Under the pieces are notes generated by a model. It was not told the origin of the DNA, made no database searches, and saw only the letters and a list, made by a program, of their open reading frames with translations. Both the position numbers and the translations under genes were made by a program. From the NCBI RefSeq assembly GCF_036417845.1, contig NC_089978.1, positions 138,626,288 to 138,690,287 of the forward strand: a DNA stretch of 64,000 nucleotides, in the 5' to 3' direction. Every line of letters begins with the position of its first letter. The first letter of the stretch is position 1. Below, piece by piece: positions 60,745 to 64,000 of this stretch. The DNA comes from Apteryx mantelli (taxonomy: Eukaryota > Chordata > Aves > Apterygiformes > Apterygidae).

Positions 60745-63512
60745 TCTTATGGGAGGAATCACGGATCTGTGTGCAGTTTCAGGGCTATGATCTCACTGCT
60801 GTTATGGACATGTGGTGGGATAGTTCGCATGGCTGTAATGCTGCCATGGATGGGTACAGGCTTTTTAGGAAGGACAGGCCAGGAAGGCGAGGAGGGGAGT
60901 CGCCCTTTACATGACAGCAGTTGCAATGAATGGAGGTCTGCCTGAGGGTGGTCAGTGGGCTGACTGAGAGCTTGTGGGTAAGGATTAAGGGGCAGACTAA
61001 CTTGGCTGACACTGTTGTGGGTGCCTGCTACAGGCCACCTGATCAGGAAGAAGTAGATGAGGCCTTCTACAGACAGCTGGAAGTAGCCTCATGTTCACAA
61101 GGCCCTGGTCCTCATGGGGGACTGGAACTACCCTGATATCTGCTGGAGGGGCAACACAGCAGGTCACGAGCAATCCAGGATGTTCCTGGAGAGCATCGAT
61201 GAAAACTGATAGAGGTGATAGAGGAGCCAGTGAGGAGAGGTGCTCTGCTAGGCCTCTTACTTATGAACAAGGAAGGGCTGGTTGGGGATGTGAAGGTCAG
61301 GAGCAGTCTTGGCTGCACTGACGATGCAATGATGAAGTTCAGGATCCTGCGAGGAGGGAGCAGAGCAAAGAGCAGGATCACAACCCTGGATTTCAGGAGA
61401 CCAGACTTTGGCCTCTTCAGGGACCTGATTGGAAGAATCCCATGGGATAGTGCCCTAAAGGGAGGAGGGGTCCAAGAAAGCTGGTTGATATTCCAGGATC
61501 CTCTTCTCCAAGCTCAAGAATGGTCCATCCCAAAGAGAATTCAAGCAAAGGGGGCAGGAGACCTGCATGGAGGAACAAGGAGCTCCTGGCAAAACACAAA
61601 CAGAAGAAGGAATTATACCAAAGGTGGAAGCAGGGACAGATAATCTGAGATGAATATAGAGATGTTATCTGAGTATGTAGGGTTGGGGCTGGGAAGGCCA
61701 AGGCACATTTGGAGTCTAATCTGACAAGCGATGTCAAGGACAACAAGAAGGGCTTCTTTAAATACATCAGTAACAAAAGGAAGACTAGGGGAAACATGGG
61801 CCTGCTGCTGAATGGGGCAGAGGCCATGGTGACAAAGGATATAGAAAAGGCTGAGGTACTGAATGCCTTCTTTGCCTTAGTCTTTATTGTTAAGATCTTC
61901 CCTCAGGAAACCCAGACCCTGGAGACCCATTCCAGGAAGTCTGGAGAAAGGAAGACTTTCACTTGGTGGAGGAGGAATGGATTAGGGAGCACTTAAGCAA
62001 ACTGGGCATACAGAAGTCCATGGGCCCTGATGGGATACACGCATGAATGCTGAGGGAGCTGGCTGATGTCATTGCAAGGCCACTCTCAATCATCTTTGAA
62101 AGGTCATGGAGATCAGGAGAGGTGCCTGAGGACCGGAAGAAAGTAAATATTACTCCAATATTCAAAAAAGGGCAAGAAGGAGCACCCAGGGAACTACAGC
62201 CTCACTTCCATCCCTGGAAAGGTGATGGAGCAGCTCATCCTGGATACCATTTCCAAGCATATGAAGGACAGGAAGGTGATCAGGAATAGTCAGCATGGAT
62301 TTACAAAGGGGAGATTGTACTTAACCAATCTGATAGCCTTCTATGCTGGAATGACTGCCTGGGTAGATGAGGCGAGAGCAGTGGATGTGGTCAACCTTGA
62401 CTTCAGGAAGGCTTTCCACACTGTCTCCCATAACATCCTCATAGACAAGCTCAGGAAGTGTGGGTTAGATGAGCAGACAGTGAGGTGGATTGAGAACTGG
62501 CTGAATAGCAGAGCTCAGAGGGTTGTGATCAGCAGTGCAGAGTCTAGTTGGAGGCCTGTAGCTAGCGGTGTCCCCCAGGGGTCAGTCCTGGGTCCAGTCC
62601 TGTTCAACTTCTTCATCAATGACCTGGATGAAGGCACAGAGTGCACCCTCAGCAAGTTTGCTGATGGTACCAAACTGGGAGGAGTGGCTGATACCCCAGA
62701 AGGCTGTGCTGCCATTCAGAGAGACCTGGGCAGGCTGGAGAGGTGGGCAGAGAGGAACCTCGTGAAGTTCAACAAAGGCAAGTGCAGGGTCCTGCACCTA
62801 AGGAGAAATAACCCCATGCATCAGTACAGGTTGAAGGCTGAGCTGCTGGAAAGCAGCCCTGCAGAGATGGCCCTGTGAGTGCTGGAGGACACCAAGTTGA
62901 CCATGAGGCAGCAATGTGTCCTTGTGGCCAAGAAGGCCAATGGTCTCCTGGGGTGCATTAGGAAGAGTGTTGCCAGGAGGTCTACTCAGCCCTGGTGAGG
63001 CCACATCTGGAGTACTGTGTCCAGTTCTGGGCTCCTCAATACAAGAGAGACATGGCACTACTGGAGCAAGTCCAGCAGAGGGCTACAAATATGATGAGGG
63101 GACTGGAGCATTTCTCTTATGAGGAAAGGCTGAGAGAGCTGGGCCTGTTTAGGCAGGAGAAGAGAAGACTGGGAGGAGATCTTATTAATGTATGCAAGTA
63201 TCTGAAGGGAGGGTGTTGAGAGGATGGGACCAGACTCTTTTCCATGGTGCCCAGTGACAGGACGCGAGGCAACGGGCACAAACTGAAACACAGACAATTC
63301 CATCTGAACATGAGGGAAATACTTTTTCACTGTGAGGGTGACCGAGCACTGGAACAGGTTTCCCAGAGAGGTTGTGGAGTCTCCTTCTCTGGAGATTTTC
63401 AAAACATGCCTGGATGCAGTCCTGTGCAATGTGCTCTACGTGACCCTGCTTGAGCAGGGGGGTTGGACTAGGTGATTTCCAGAGGTCCCTTCCAACCTCA
63501 GCGATTCTGTGA
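60745..63512 (+). mobile_element. CR1 LINE, 5'-truncated, plus strand
   Basis: About 2.77 kb. It begins in the endonuclease domain (CVQFQGYDL, then MDMWWDSSHG), continues through GACYRPPDQEE and a degraded mid part, and has a long open RT segment at 62222-62878 ([45 protein letters not shown]). The second active-site aspartate is glycine here. It ends with an octamer at 63501-63512, only 69 bp before NDUFA9 exon 2. The 5' boundary is approximate. Confidence 0.9.
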
Positions 63513-63581
63513 CTTTAATTACAGATGGACAATAATAACTCCTAAATTATATCACATGCTTGCTCCCATTTTGTGTTGTAG

Positions 63582-63752
63582 GCCCTGGCATTTCTGCATT
63601 AGCTGCATTGCCACCTAGATTGCAGCAGCACCGCCAAGTTCATCATGCGCTAATCCCTCATGGAAGAAGCGGAAGATCCTCTGTTAGTGGCATCGTGGCC
63701 ACTGTCTTTGGGGCTACAGGTTTCCTGGGACGATATGTTGTCAATCGTTTAG
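63582..63752 (+). CDS. NDUFA9: NDUFA9 exon 2
   Basis: 171 bp with a pyrimidine-rich acceptor before 63582 and a GTAAGT donor at 63753. It encodes the end of the presequence and the start of the mature protein. [19 protein letters not shown] matches the conserved NDUFA9 N-terminus, and [14 protein letters not shown] is the glycine-rich dinucleotide-binding turn (GATGFLG) of the Rossmann fold. It enters and leaves in phase 1. The remaining exons lie beyond the window. Confidence 0.95.
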
Positions 63753-63840
63753 GTAAGTCTTCCCAGGAGTGCCAATTAAAAGTTAAGGTGCTTAACCAAA
63801 CTCTAGTCTTTCTTCAGGTTATAGAATAGCCCTAAAAATC

Positions 63841-63858
63841 TTTTTTTTTTTTTTTTAA
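63841..63858 (+). repeat. Poly-T run
   Basis: Run of about 18 T shortly after exon 2 of NDUFA9, in intron 2. Confidence 0.8.
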
Positions 63859-64000
63859 CTATAGTTTTAATGCAGGAAAATGCTGAAGCTTTTGGAGGTT
63901 GCTCAAATCATTACAATAAGTCATTCTCTTTCATTTAGTATTTTTTTTTGAGCTCATGAGATGTAATTCTAGGAAGTGAAGCTCATAGCTGATTCTTCTG

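Larger units (their letters stand above)
48127..63581 (+). other. NDUFA9 intron 1
   Basis: 15.5 kb GT-AG intron. It contains CR1 copies at 50.2, 51.4-55.9, 58.5 and 60.7-63.5 kb. The stretches 48.5-50.1 kb and 55.95-58.48 kb show nothing I can identify. The acceptor is ccattttgtgttgtag at 63566-63581. Confidence 0.8.

Overview
This is a vertebrate nuclear window, almost certainly from a bird. CR1 LINE copies are frequent and several end in the ATTCTGTG-type 3' repeat typical of avian CR1. The gene pair AKAP3 (minus) and NDUFA9 (plus) sits head to head, as it does in human 12p13. A retrovirus-like element resembles the ENS-1/ERNI (Soprano) group described in chicken. The species cannot be named from the sequence alone.

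Layout. 1-860 is the 3' end of a CR1 that starts outside the window. 6808-9767 is a 5'-truncated minus-strand CR1. 12059-16845 is a minus-strand endogenous retrovirus with a gag-type and an env-type reading frame, each interrupted by one in-frame stop; pol is reduced to a scrap around YVDD and the 5' LTR is truncated. 16.9-34.6 kb is gene-poor and holds a small GC-rich patch, a 130 bp direct repeat pair and an old CR1 tail. 34.8-40.7 kb holds the three coding exons of AKAP3 on the minus strand. 40131-42412 is a local tandem duplication that copied the first AKAP3 coding exon. 44.6 kb has an ancient MIR-like SINE. 47.74-48.48 kb is a CpG island, the probable shared promoter of AKAP3 and NDUFA9. 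NDUFA9 exon 1 lies at 48069-48126 (coding part) and exon 2 at 63582-63752. Its 15.5 kb first intron holds four CR1 copies, one of them close to full length (about 51427-55943).

Genes together. NDUFA9 is an accessory subunit of mitochondrial complex I and looks intact as far as it is visible. AKAP3 encodes a sperm fibrous-sheath anchor for protein kinase A. Here its large exon has a TGA inside a conserved tryptophan-leucine context and a net one-base frameshift before the kinase-anchor helix, yet about 600 codons after that are open and well conserved. This broken head with an intact body, together with the duplicated first coding exon, is the most interesting signal in the window. I found no bacterial-type system, CRISPR array, tRNA or rRNA gene.
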